DNA of 9,508 nucleotides from JBKPDV01 sp046728075 (lineage in GTDB: Bacteria; Acidobacteriota; Thermoanaerobaculia; UBA5066; Gp7-AA6): contig JBKPDV010000090.1 in assembly GCA_046728075.1 (NCBI GenBank), positions 1-9,508 on the forward strand, in the 5' to 3' direction. The stretch's first letter is position 1; each line of letters begins with the position of its first letter. This document shows positions 1-6,606 of the stretch, piece by piece. The notes under the pieces were generated by a model. The model was not told the DNA's origin, ran no database searches, and worked only from the letters and a program-made list of their open reading frames with translations. The position numbers and the translations under genes are program-made.

Positions 1-543
1 ATCATTCAGAGTCCAGAGCCTGTAGGGGCCGTTAAAGAAGCGGCGATAGAAGATGTACTTCGCGGTTCCGCGGCCGCTGTAGCCCAGGTTGTTATACGTC
101 CAGACCTCTAGGCCGTTAAAGACATCTTCCCCGCCGCACGCGGGCATCAAGATCTCGGCAGGTTCCCCCCAACGCAGAAGCATTCGTCCCGCGTCGTGGC
201 GCCAACCACCGTATTTTTCCTCGGCGAGTCTCCAGAGCTCCCCATAGCGGTCGCGATAGCCGGGCCCGAGTGGCTGAGGAAGATCCTGTTTCTCTCGTCG
301 AGTCCAGAAGTCGAGCTTGAATGCCTCGCGTTGATAGGACTCGGTAAGGTTGAGAAACACCTTTCGCTCTTCCGGCAGGATGATCGCCGCGACGAACTCC
401 GTGAGCCACTGGCGCTGCTCGTCGGGGAGGGCTTTGATGCGATCCGCGTCGGTCGGAGGCTTGACCGGGGAATCTTCGCCAAAACGCGCGGCGGCTACCG
501 AAAGAAACGACGCAGCCACCAGCGCTCCGGCCCGCGCCTTCAT
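1..543 (-). CDS. GWxTD domain-containing exported protein (C-terminus beyond window)
   Basis: Translating the minus strand from the ATG at 543 gives 181 open codons running off the left edge, so the 3' end is missing. Residues 1-19 form a signal peptide (MKAR, then a hydrophobic Ala/Val/Leu stretch). Residues 45-180 match the GWxTD pattern as I know it: a helical part with LPEERKVF and FWTRRE (79-84), then YGGWRHDAGRMLLRWGEPAEI (from 111), where the signature reads GWRHD, then an aromatic-rich strand segment (LEVWTYNN, KYIFYRRFF). The domain is frequent in exported proteins of Acidobacteriota and Bacteroidota, and its biochemical role is poorly defined. The ribosome-binding site is weak (AGGA about 11 bases upstream), but the signal peptide supports this start. 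It is divergent from the NTF2-like gene with 55 bp between the starts. Confidence 0.9.
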   Translation of the reverse strand, partial: MKARAGALVAASFLSVAAARFGEDSPVKPPTDADRIKALPDEQRQWLTEFVAAIILPEERKVFLNLTESYQREAFKLDFWTRREKQDLPQPLGPGYRDRYGELWRLAEEKYGGWRHDAGRMLLRWGEPAEILMPACGGEDVFNGLEVWTYNNLGYSGRGTAKYIFYRRFFNGPYRLWTLND

Positions 544-598
544 GCAGATCAGATCCTACGCCCGGTGTTATCGTGCCCGGGCCACCAAGGAGGCGCCC

Positions 599-1156
599 AT
601 GAGGAGACTCCGACTCGGGACGATCGCACTTCTGCTCCTGACTTCGATCGCATCCGCGCAGACGACGAGGCGTCGCGAGCCGGCGGTTCCCGCCGACGCG
701 GCCTCCGTCGAGGCTGCCGTGTCGGCACTGTATGCATCGGTGAGCCACGCGCCCGAAGGGTCTCCGGACTTCGAGCGACTGCGCGGCATTTTCCTCTACA
801 CGGGGATGTTCGTGCCTCCGGTCAAGCCGGGGCGCGAGATCGCGGTCTCCGACGTGGACCAGTTCGCAGAGAAATTCAAGGCCGCTGCCGCGGCACGAAA
901 GGAAAAAGCGGAGGCGACCGGCTTCTTCGAGAAGGAGATCGCCCGGCGCACGGACTGTTTCGGAAACGTCTGCCAGATCTTCTCGACCTACGAGTCGCGG
1001 CATGCGGAATCCGATGCGAAGCCGTTCGAACGCGGCGTCAACGCCATCCAGCTCGTGCGCGACGGGAAACGCTGGTGGATCTCCTCGGTTGCCTGGGACA
1101 CCGAGCGAACCGACAACCCGATCCCGCCCCAGTATTTGCCGGCCGTGAAACCCTAG
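599..1156 (+). CDS. secreted NTF2-like fold protein
   Basis: This 185-residue protein has a clear signal peptide (residues 1-20, ending SIASA before Gln21). The mature part looks like an NTF2/SnoaL-like domain: a helical first half with a SPDFERLRGIF segment (55-65), two cysteines at 120 and 125 (DCFGNVCQIFSTYESR), then strands ending in GVNAIQLVRDGKRWWISSVAWDTER (from 146). The last segment is the usual final hairpin of the fold. I recognise the type as 'nuclear transport factor 2 family protein'; the substrate or partner is unknown. The start at 599 is chosen over in-frame codons further upstream because AAGGAGG lies at 587-593 and the signal peptide begins there. It is convergent with the 91-residue gene, with 34 bp between the stops. 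Confidence 0.87.
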   Translation: MRRLRLGTIALLLLTSIASAQTTRRREPAVPADAASVEAAVSALYASVSHAPEGSPDFERLRGIFLYTGMFVPPVKPGREIAVSDVDQFAEKFKAAAAARKEKAEATGFFEKEIARRTDCFGNVCQIFSTYESRHAESDAKPFERGVNAIQLVRDGKRWWISSVAWDTERTDNPIPPQYLPAVKP

Positions 1157-1166
1157 AATCCGCTGA

Positions 1167-1184
1167 GACGGCAGCGTCGCCGTC
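1167..1184. terminator. weak hairpin between convergent genes
   Basis: A 6-bp perfect stem (GACGGC at 1167-1172, GCCGTC at 1179-1184, 6-nt loop) lies in the 34-bp gap between two convergent stop codons. No T-tract follows on either strand, so a role in termination is only suggested by position. Confidence 0.25.
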
Positions 1185-1190
1185 CGCGGG

Positions 1191-1466
1191 CTACATCTCG
1201 ATCAGATCCTCGGCGACGAGCGAGTCGATCTCTTCCTGGACCAGGTCGTCGATCGGGTCTTCCCAGACAACAGTCGGCCGTTCGGCTGGCGGACGCGGCG
1301 CAGGTGGGACAGGCAGATGGAGTTGCAGCTGCCCGTCCGGCGCCAGGTGATTGCGGCGCAGTGCGGGAGACAGGAGCTCGAACCGGGTTCGGGAGTCCAC
1401 GGTGATCGAATCGGCACCCTGAGCGACGGGCCCACCAGATTTCGGTTCGATGCGCGAAGCAGCCAT
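1191..1466 (-). CDS. 91-residue hypothetical protein
   Basis: I do not recognise this protein. The start at 1466 is supported by a good Shine-Dalgarno sequence (GGAGGT, 5 bases before the ATG on the minus strand). Three regions can be seen: a polar N-terminus (MAASRIEPKSGG), a middle with TRFELLSPALRRNHLAPDG (27-45) running into a Pro-rich linker (PVPPAPRPPAERP, 52-64), and a strongly acidic, probably helical C-terminus (WEDPIDDLVQEEIDSLVAED). There is no signal peptide, membrane segment or cysteine. It is soluble and cytoplasmic by inference; the acidic tail could bind a basic partner, but nothing shows this. It follows proline dehydrogenase on the same strand after a 210-bp gap, so it may have its own promoter. 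Confidence 0.7.
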   Translation of the reverse strand: MAASRIEPKSGGPVAQGADSITVDSRTRFELLSPALRRNHLAPDGQLQLHLPVPPAPRPPAERPTVVWEDPIDDLVQEEIDSLVAEDLIEM

Positions 1467-1676
1467 CTGTACCTCCGGAGGCCGCTCCTGCCAGGAAGCG
1501 GTCTCCGCGGGTACGCGGTTGCGTTCCTGATCGCAAAGGGAGAGCCAGAACTGATTTGTTGAGAAGTCTCGGTTTCACAACGACTTGCCTTCGGGCGCCG
1601 GACGGCCCGCGGCAAATCCTGTCACCTACGCCGAGATCGGATTGACGCGAGGAGGCAGGGGTAGCCCGAACGAAAG

Positions 1677-2600
1677 TTATCGTGCCCAGAGACTCCGCAG
1701 GACGAACAGGACGTTAGCTGGCCGCTCGGCCAGCCGTCTCATGTACCAGGGATACCAGGCGGCGCCGTAGCTGATCAGCACGCGGAAGCGATGTCCCTCT
1801 TTGACGACCCGCAACTGCTCCTGCCGCCGGATACCGTAGAGCATCTGGAACTCCAGCGCGCCTGGCGGGAGCCCCAGCGACTTCGCGTGCTCTTCGATAC
1901 GGCGGATCAGGATCGGATCGTGTGTCCCGAAGATCGCGCGCACGCCTCGGTCGCGCGCATCCTTCGAGAGCAGTCGCTGCGCGAGCCGGAAGTAATTCTC
2001 GTCGACATCTTTCTTTTCCGGGAACGCCTTTTCCGGCGGCTCCCGATACGCTCCCTTGACGAGCCGGATTCCCGCTCCGAGCGGAAGGAGAGTCTCCAGG
2101 TCCGCCGCTGTGCGGTAGAGATAGGACTGCACGCAGAGTCCGGTGTTGGGGAAGGCCGCCCGCGCACGCCGGAAGATGTCGAGTGTCGCGTCGGTGTAGG
2201 CCGTCGATTCCATGTCGACCCAGACCCAGTTGCCGAGAGCCCGCGCTCGCTCGAGGAGCGTCCGGAGGTTTTCGAAGCATGCGTCGGGCGAGAAGTCGAG
2301 CCCGAGCTGAGTCGGTTTGACCGAGATCTCGACGTCGACCTTCGATTCATGGACCTTTTCGAGGACCGTCAGGTAGTGGCGGGCGACCTCCTTCGCCTCT
2401 TCGAGGCTTGCGAGGTTCTCTCCAAGCTGCGTGAGAACGGTCCCCACGCCCAGCGCGCGCGAAGCCTCGAGCGCCTCTTCGAACGTTTCGCCCGGCATGA
2501 AACGCGAAACCGCCCGCCGGACGAATCGGTACTTCGTGGCTCGCTCGCGCAGCCAGCGGTTCTCCGAGCCGGCCAGAAGAACGCTTCTGAAAACGTTCAC
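1677..2600 (-). CDS. proline dehydrogenase (monofunctional, FAD-dependent)
   Basis: This is the 307-residue single-domain proline dehydrogenase, which oxidises L-proline to pyrroline-5-carboxylate with FAD and passes electrons to the respiratory chain. It is the first step of proline catabolism. The beta/alpha-barrel motifs appear in order: SVKPTQLGL (93-101), WVDMES (127-132), QSYLYRT (158-164), RLVKGAYREP (179-188), THDP (226-229), EFQMLYGI (250-257), and the C-terminal YG...WYPWYMRRLAERPAN (278-296). Arg288, Arg289 and Tyr278 lie in the stretch that holds the proline-binding residues in this family. The P5C dehydrogenase partner is not in the window. The start is GTG at 2600 and lacks a clear Shine-Dalgarno sequence; a 6-codon ORF ends across it (GTGA overlap). 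The start therefore has moderate confidence, the function high. Confidence 0.95.
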   Translation of the reverse strand: MNVFRSVLLAGSENRWLRERATKYRFVRRAVSRFMPGETFEEALEASRALGVGTVLTQLGENLASLEEAKEVARHYLTVLEKVHESKVDVEISVKPTQLGLDFSPDACFENLRTLLERARALGNWVWVDMESTAYTDATLDIFRRARAAFPNTGLCVQSYLYRTAADLETLLPLGAGIRLVKGAYREPPEKAFPEKKDVDENYFRLAQRLLSKDARDRGVRAIFGTHDPILIRRIEEHAKSLGLPPGALEFQMLYGIRRQEQLRVVKEGHRFRVLISYGAAWYPWYMRRLAERPANVLFVLRSLWAR

Positions 2601-2626
2601 GACAGAGGTCTTTTCATTCCGGCGCG

Positions 2627-2632
2627 GTTATA
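2627..2632 (-). promoter_or_regulatory. possible -10 element for proline dehydrogenase
   Basis: The minus strand reads TATAAC here, 27 bp upstream of the GTG start. Transcription from it would begin near 2620 and give a very short leader. No good -35 hexamer lies 16-18 bp further upstream, where the heptamer array begins, so this is only a suggestion. Confidence 0.25.
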
Positions 2633-2646
2633 TCTCGCCAACATCC

Positions 2647-2748
2647 GGAATCGGAAGCCGGGAATCGAAAACCGGCACTGACAACCGGATGTCCGGGCCC
2701 ATTCAAATGAGATCGATTCCCGATTCCCGATTCCCGATTACCGTTTTC
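2647..2748. repeat. inverted array of 7-bp repeats, word GGAATCG / CGATTCC
   Basis: The left arm on the plus strand is phased in sevens: GGAATCG at 2647 and again at 2661, with variants GAAGCCG (2654) and AAAACCG (2668). The right arm carries the reverse-complement word: CGATTCC at 2714, 2721 and 2728, then CGATTAC (2735) and CGTTTTC (2742). The arms face each other around a spacer of about 40 bp, so the array could fold as a loose cruciform or an RNA stem. The right arm runs into the last codons and TAA stop of the amine oxidase gene (stop at 2738-2740). The left arm sits just upstream of the proline dehydrogenase leader. Confidence 0.8.
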
Positions 2749-4099
2749 CGAGTATTTGTTGGGCGGCGCGCCTTCCGCTTTCGATCGCTCCCGGAACGGT
2801 GCCGCTCTGATCGGGAGACGTGGCTTCTCCGGCGAAGAAGAGCGTTCCGCTGATCGGTCTGGCGAGAAGCGCGGGAGCTCGCGTGCCGCCGACTCGCACG
2901 AAGCTGTATGCTCCGCGCGAAAACGGATCTCCGTTCCAATCGTGGACGTGCCATCCGAGCAGCAAACCGCGCAGGCGCCCGAGGTCCATTGCCAGCAGCT
3001 GCGCGAGCGTCCGGCACGCTCGGGACAGGAGGGCGGAGGGCGGCAGGCCGCGCAACGCATCCGCCGCCGGCCCGCCGGCCCATCCCGTCAGCAGGGGAGC
3101 CTGAGCGGGAGAAGCCGACCACCAGGTCGGAAAAGCGGCCGTTGGAGCGTGCAGGAATCCGAGCTCCCCGTCCGGGCGCGCTCGATCGGACAGCCGTTCT
3201 TCCAGGAATCCCTCCCTCGCCCAGAAGATCTCGCGGAACCGCAAAACCACCTTAACGACTCGGCTCATCTCGATCCCGGACAACGCGTGGCGAAGAGATG
3301 GGGGAAGAGGATCGAAGTGAATGGCGCCGGCGCTCTCGGCCGCCGCCTGGAGGACACCGACCGGAACCGTCACGATGGCTCGGGACGCGCGAAACTCCTG
3401 GCCGTCCTCGCAACGCACCGTGACCTGCCGGCGGCGCCAGCGAATCTCGCGGACGGGCATCGAGAGGAACATCGCGCAGTACCGCGGCTCCAGGCGCGAG
3501 CGCAACCAGTTCGTGACGCCGTCGTAGCCCGCGACCACACGAAACTGCGCGTGCTCCTCGGGCGACGAGGGAGGATCCCCGGCGGTGGAGAGGGCCCGCT
3601 CGCTCGCCCGGTCGAGCGGCGCGGCGTGATAGCCCTCCACGATCGAGGCGGCAAGGCGTTTCTGAACCGGCGACAGGGACCGGTGCACGCGCAGGAAGTC
3701 AGCGACGGAACGGTCTCTGCCGGTTCGGCGCATCAGCCGGGTGATCCGCTCGAATCGGTCGAAAAAGGCATCTTGAGGCTTCCACCCGGACTTCGTAACG
3801 GCCAGGTAGGAATCCGGGAGCCTGTCGACCAGGAGCGCGGCCGCAGAGGCGATCTCGAAGACCTCCTCAGTCCGGCCATGCACGAACTCGGCCCCCAGCT
3901 CGATCGGTACGGCGCAACCGCGGATGCGCCGGGTGCGGATGCGTCCCCCGATCGCGGACCGGCCTTCCAGGAGGGCGACCGAAAGGCCGCTGCCGGTCAG
4001 CCGCTCGGCTGCGGCGAGGCCGGCCGCTCCCGCCCCCACCACGATGACATCCCAGCGACGATCCGGCATATCGGAAGGCTCGAGCAAGGCCGGGGCCAT
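2738..4099 (-). CDS. flavin-containing amine oxidase family protein
   Basis: This 453-residue FAD enzyme belongs to the monoamine oxidase / polyamine oxidase superfamily. Such enzymes oxidise a C-N bond to an imine and make H2O2 or pass electrons on; the substrate cannot be read from sequence. Seen in order: the Rossmann nucleotide-binding segment DVIVVGAGAAGLAAAERL (17-34) with GxGxxG, an acidic Glu45 at the end of strand 2, GGRIRT (51-56), LGAEFVHG (68-75), VVKVVLRF (281-288) with Lys283 where the conserved flavin-site lysine is expected, HDWNGDPFSRGAYSF (386-400), FFAGEATS (421-428) and GTVPGAIESG (433-442). All are hallmarks of the family and the length is typical. There is no signal peptide. 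The start is uncertain: Met1 at 4099 or Met11 at 4069, neither with a good ribosome-binding site. Proline dehydrogenase follows on the same strand. Confidence 0.93.
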   Translation of the reverse strand: MAPALLEPSDMPDRRWDVIVVGAGAAGLAAAERLTGSGLSVALLEGRSAIGGRIRTRRIRGCAVPIELGAEFVHGRTEEVFEIASAAALLVDRLPDSYLAVTKSGWKPQDAFFDRFERITRLMRRTGRDRSVADFLRVHRSLSPVQKRLAASIVEGYHAAPLDRASERALSTAGDPPSSPEEHAQFRVVAGYDGVTNWLRSRLEPRYCAMFLSMPVREIRWRRRQVTVRCEDGQEFRASRAIVTVPVGVLQAAAESAGAIHFDPLPPSLRHALSGIEMSRVVKVVLRFREIFWAREGFLEERLSDRARPDGELGFLHAPTAAFPTWWSASPAQAPLLTGWAGGPAADALRGLPPSALLSRACRTLAQLLAMDLGRLRGLLLGWHVHDWNGDPFSRGAYSFVRVGGTRAPALLARPISGTLFFAGEATSPDQSGTVPGAIESGRRAAQQILGKR

Positions 4100-4174
4100 T
4101 CCCGGGGCGGAATCTCGAACCGCTCAGGGTGAAATCTGAAGAGGCTCTGCTCCGTCCACTTCATTGAGGAGACC

Positions 4175-4387
4175 ATGAAAATCAACATCTACGTCTCCGA
4201 GAGCAACTCTCCGATTCCCCGTTACGGTTTCCTTCCGCCCCACCAGCCCATGACCCTTTTGCCGCAAGGCGAGAAGTGGACGTACGTGTGGTCCGCAGAC
4301 ACGAAGGATTTCAACCTTCCCGAGGCGATTGAAGAAGAGATCGAGCGGTGCGGGTTCTGGGCACACGGCGCTCGCAAGGAGGAATGA
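4175..4387 (+). CDS. small tandem-paralogue protein, copy 1 (70 aa, unknown family)
   Basis: I do not recognise the family. The 70-residue protein starts MKINIYVSE and has conserved-looking blocks shared with its downstream neighbour: PRYGFLPP (15-22), a mid-region LP..E.W.YV (29-38), FNLPEA (46-51), EEEIER (53-58) and GFWAH (60-64). It is rich in aromatic residues and has no signal peptide or membrane helix, so it is probably a small soluble folded protein. The Shine-Dalgarno sequence GAGGAG (4166-4171) decides the start, although its 3-base spacing is short. It is divergent from the amine oxidase gene with 75 bp between the starts. The downstream paralogue begins 45 bp after its stop, so the two are probably co-transcribed. 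Confidence 0.85.
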   Translation: MKINIYVSESNSPIPRYGFLPPHQPMTLLPQGEKWTYVWSADTKDFNLPEAIEEEIERCGFWAHGARKEE

Positions 4388-4432
4388 GACTTGCAACAGA
4401 GACGCGCGACGTTTCAAACCGGAGAGGACCAC

Positions 4433-4654
4433 ATGAAAGTGAACATCTACATCTCGGAAGACGGTTGGCCCGCGCCGCGCTACGGTTTCCTCCCTCCGCA
4501 GAGCCCGGTCAGCGTCCTGCCTCGAAGCGAGATCTGGAGGTACGTCCGTTCCGGCGACACGGGGGAGTTCAACCTGCCGGAAGCGGTGGAGGAAGAGATC
4601 GAACGCCGCGGCTTTTGGGCGCACAGCTTTGGCTCCGGCACCTCCGCGACCTAG
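4433..4654 (+). CDS. small tandem-paralogue protein, copy 2 (73 aa, unknown family)
   Basis: This protein is about two-thirds identical over 64 aligned residues to the upstream 70-residue protein (43 identities counted by eye). The identical blocks are PRYGFLPP, FNLPEA, EEEIER and GFWAH. The tails diverge after GFWAH: here SFGSGTSAT, in copy 1 GARKEE. The start at 4433 is preferred to an in-frame TTG at 4391 because GGAGAGG lies 5 bases upstream (4421-4427) and the alignment with copy 1 begins exactly at this Met. It has no cysteine, signal peptide or membrane helix. Two diverged copies kept in frame suggest a useful function, perhaps a dimer or hetero-oligomer, but this is inference. Confidence 0.87.
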   Translation: MKVNIYISEDGWPAPRYGFLPPQSPVSVLPRSEIWRYVRSGDTGEFNLPEAVEEEIERRGFWAHSFGSGTSAT

Positions 4655-4664
4655 GTGATTCCGG

Positions 4665-4682
4665 GGAGCGAGGCTCCGCTCC
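4665..4682 (+). terminator. possible hairpin terminator after the tandem paralogues
   Basis: A 6-bp stem (GGAGCG at 4665-4670, CGCTCC at 4677-4682) lies 10 bp after the stop of copy 2, in the gap before the convergent 65-residue gene. The following bases (TGTCCTTCC) are pyrimidine-rich but not a T-tract, so it is a weak candidate. Confidence 0.3.
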
Positions 4683-4740
4683 TGTCCTTCCGCCGGACGA
4701 AACGATCTCTATCAGATTGGATATCAGAAGCGCCCGATCC

Positions 4741-4938
4741 TCACGGGCGGGCGCGGTCCGGCTTTCGATCTCCTTTGTCCCCCTGACCCGGTTTCGCCAC
4801 GGTCTGCGCCTTTCTGCGCCGATCCTGCGTCAGAGAGCGGCCGACGTCTTCCACTTCGTTGAAGCGCCCCTTCGAGTCTCGGCGGACATATCGCTTATCT
4901 CCGGCGTGCGGCTCGATCGAGGTGCGTTTGGTGGCCAT
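4741..4938 (-). CDS. conserved small basic protein (65 aa)
   Basis: The sequence MATKRTSIEPHAGDKRYVRRD, then KGRFNE, VGRSL..DRRRKA and a KPGQGDKGDR tail, is a pattern I recall from small hypothetical proteins in many soil bacteria; no function is established to my knowledge. It is very basic and Gly/Asp/Lys/Arg-rich, without hydrophobic core or cysteines, and so is probably disordered or nucleic-acid-associated (inference). The ribosome-binding site is excellent: AGGAGG, 5 bases before the ATG at 4938 on the minus strand. It lies 48 bp downstream of the DedA stop on the same strand and is probably transcribed with it. Confidence 0.85.
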   Translation of the reverse strand: MATKRTSIEPHAGDKRYVRRDSKGRFNEVEDVGRSLTQDRRRKAQTVAKPGQGDKGDRKPDRARP

Positions 4939-4986
4939 GATTCCTCCTGCTGCGGGAGGAGCAAAGGGTTTGCCAGCCCGTCAAAC

Positions 4987-5625
4987 TCAGCTTCGAGAGG
5001 CGTGAGTCCGGTGAGATCGGTGCGCCCGAGCGAACAGGGCTCGCTTACGGCGGCGGAAGAAAGAGACGAGCGCCACTGCCAGAAGGAGGACGAAGAGCGC
5101 CACACTCAGCAGTCCCGCGCGATGCGCCAGCGTTTCGTAGTTGCGTCCCGCAAAGTAACCCAGCAGCGCCGAGCCGACCCCCCATAAAACGCCTGCGGCG
5201 ACATTCCACGGGAGAAAACGGCCGTAGGGGAGACGGGCCGCCCCGGCCGCGGCCGGAATGATCGAACGCAGGAAGGCCGTAAAGCGCCCCAGAAAAACAG
5301 CGAACGCCTCCCATCTCGCAAGCCAGGCTCGCGCCTTCGCCCAGCGCTTGCGGCGGCGGCCCGAGAAGAACCGACGGCCATAACGCCGGCCGAGGAAATA
5401 GCCGATCGAGTCTCCTGTGATCGGCCCGATCACTCCGGCGAGCAGCACGGCCAGGAGCGGGACCCGCGCCTGCGAGGCGAGCACTCCTCCCAGGATTACA
5501 GCGAGCTCTCCCGGCAGCACGAGGCCGAGAAAGAACGCTGTCTCGCCGGCGGTCACGAGAAAGACGGCAGCGACCGCGAGCGGAGCCGGGATCGAAAGGA
5601 AGATCTCGACGAAGCGGCGGAGCAT
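4987..5625 (-). CDS. DedA family membrane protein
   Basis: This 212-residue DedA/SNARE-associated integral membrane protein belongs to a family tied to membrane homeostasis, with some members acting as lipid-carrier (undecaprenyl-phosphate) flippases. Family signatures are visible: ETAFFLGLVLPGE (28-40) with the acidic residue and PGE of the first re-entrant segment, GDSIGYFLGRRYG (71-83), FLGRFTAFLRSIIPAAAG (111-128) with the conserved Arg residues and Pro, and W148G. Hydrophobic stretches lie near residues 12-36, 41-66, 120-130, 137-160 and 170-190. The tail after 190 is Arg/His-rich and cytoplasmic by the positive-inside rule. No strong Shine-Dalgarno sequence precedes the ATG at 5625, so the start has moderate support. 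Its promoter should lie between 5626 and the terminator at 5721-5741. Which lipid it moves cannot be told. Confidence 0.93.
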   Translation of the reverse strand: MLRRFVEIFLSIPAPLAVAAVFLVTAGETAFFLGLVLPGELAVILGGVLASQARVPLLAVLLAGVIGPITGDSIGYFLGRRYGRRFFSGRRRKRWAKARAWLARWEAFAVFLGRFTAFLRSIIPAAAGAARLPYGRFLPWNVAAGVLWGVGSALLGYFAGRNYETLAHRAGLLSVALFVLLLAVALVSFFRRRKRALFARAHRSHRTHASRS

Positions 5626-5713
5626 GGGAGCTTTCGTTCAAGACTCAGGCCATTTGCCGGGGGCTCCTTGCCCGCCAAAGGGCGGAGACGGGTAAGGAAA
5701 GCCGCGGGGGGAA

Positions 5714-5741
5714 CGGAAAAGGGCGGCCGACGCGGCCGCCC
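5714..5741 (-). terminator. intrinsic terminator of the DUF1326 gene
   Basis: On the minus strand, 21 bp after the DUF1326 stop, a perfect 9-bp GC stem (GGGCGGCCG / CGGCCGCCC, at 5721-5729 and 5733-5741, 3-nt loop) is followed by TTTTCCGT. Stem, tight loop and T-run are in the right order for rho-independent termination on this strand. It separates the DUF1326 gene from DedA. Confidence 0.85.
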
Positions 5742-5762
5742 CTCGAGAAACGAACCAGGCGC

Positions 5763-6503
5763 CTACTTCTTTTCCTTTTCCGCCTTCGCCTTCTCCATCT
5801 GCTGGGTCATGGCCTGGTTGAACTTCGCGTACTCCTCACTGTCGGTCTGGAAGGTCCCGTACATGTAGTTGCTGTTGGCCCAGTCCCACTTCTGGCCGGA
5901 GTCGGTATACGTCTGCTTCGTCGTCCGACCCTGCAGATACTCCTTGTGAATCGGGTCGGCGCCCGGCGGGTTGACGATCTTCGGCGCACCCCCCATTCCA
6001 CCCGGCAGGAGATGGGCCGAGAAACCTCCATAGTTTCCAAGGGTGACGATGTGCTCGGAGCCCTCAATCTTGCGCGTGATCGGAATGTACTTGATCTGGG
6101 TTCGCGCTGCCGGAGCGGCAGGAGGAGAGGTGTCTCTCATGATCGTCTCGAGCGCTTTGCGTTGCTCCGGGTTGGCCTTTTCGTCAATGTAGAGCGTAAC
6201 GAAGTTCCAATCGCCCATCGATTCCATCATCGTGGTGCCTTCCTTGCTCGCCCCGATGAAGGCAGCTCCCAGGCCGTCGAGGGGCACCTTGCCATACGAC
6301 CCTTTGTCGATGAAGATCGCGAACCCTCCGCTGCAATTCATCCGTGTTGGCTTGGAGTCGAACCAGCAGGGGCACGCTGCATCACAGGAGCATGCCTCTT
6401 CCAACGTGCCGCTCACCTTCCAGGGAGTTTTCTTTTCGTCGGCGAGCGACACGACGGTCAGGATCAAAAAGAGAGCCGTCGCAATCAGGGAGCGAAAACG
6501 CAT
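5763..6503 (-). CDS. exported DUF1326 domain-containing protein
   Basis: This 246-residue protein has a signal peptide (MRFRSLIATALFLILTVVSLA, cleavage near residue 21). The DUF1326 hallmark follows: WKVSGTLEEACSCDAACPCWF, with Cys38, Cys40, Cys44 and Cys46 in a CxCx3CxC arrangement, plus Cys57. GFAIFIDKGSYG, the acidic/hydrophobic core and a final WDWANSNYMYGTF..DSEEYAKFN segment complete the domain. The Cys cluster suggests metal or redox chemistry outside the cytoplasm, but the family function is not established. The C-terminus is a charged Lys/Glu tail (EKAKAEKEKK). The start at 6503 is chosen over an upstream in-frame ATG at 6824 because AAGGAGG lies 5 bases upstream and the signal peptide begins there. 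It is divergent from the plus-strand gene at 6607. Confidence 0.92.
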   Translation of the reverse strand: MRFRSLIATALFLILTVVSLADEKKTPWKVSGTLEEACSCDAACPCWFDSKPTRMNCSGGFAIFIDKGSYGKVPLDGLGAAFIGASKEGTTMMESMGDWNFVTLYIDEKANPEQRKALETIMRDTSPPAAPAARTQIKYIPITRKIEGSEHIVTLGNYGGFSAHLLPGGMGGAPKIVNPPGADPIHKEYLQGRTTKQTYTDSGQKWDWANSNYMYGTFQTDSEEYAKFNQAMTQQMEKAKAEKEKK

Positions 6504-6526
6504 GGAGCCTCCTTCGAGTTTTTCAG

Positions 6527-6590
6527 CTGGCGGCAAGCATACTGCCAGAACAGGCGAGCGCCGACGGTCCGGTATGTGTCTTGCTGCAAG
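6527..6590. promoter_or_regulatory. divergent control region with two short palindromes
   Basis: The 103-bp gap between the divergent DUF1326 gene and the 145-residue gene holds an imperfect palindrome at 6527-6548 (CTGGC...GCCAG outer arms) and a perfect 5-1-5 palindrome CTTGC-T-GCAAG at 6580-6590. Either could be an operator. No convincing -10/-35 pair is seen. Confidence 0.3.
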
Positions 6591-6606
6591 TCTTCTGGAG
6601 GTCCTT

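Noticed and set aside
196..1350. Long 384-codon plus-strand open frame, with other long frames around it
   Set aside because: It overlaps the GWxTD and NTF2-like genes in another frame. The translation is Arg/Gly-rich without any domain, as expected from high-GC shadow frames.
2756..4132. 458-codon plus-strand frame opposite the amine oxidase
   Set aside because: It is the antisense shadow of a gene with all amine oxidase motifs. Its product is Arg/Gly/Pro-rich and matches nothing I recognise.
5656..5690. GC hairpin (CCGCC/GGCGG) upstream of DedA as a terminator or riboswitch
   Set aside because: The stem is only 5 bp without a T-tract or conserved aptamer elements, so it is probably chance in GC-rich DNA.
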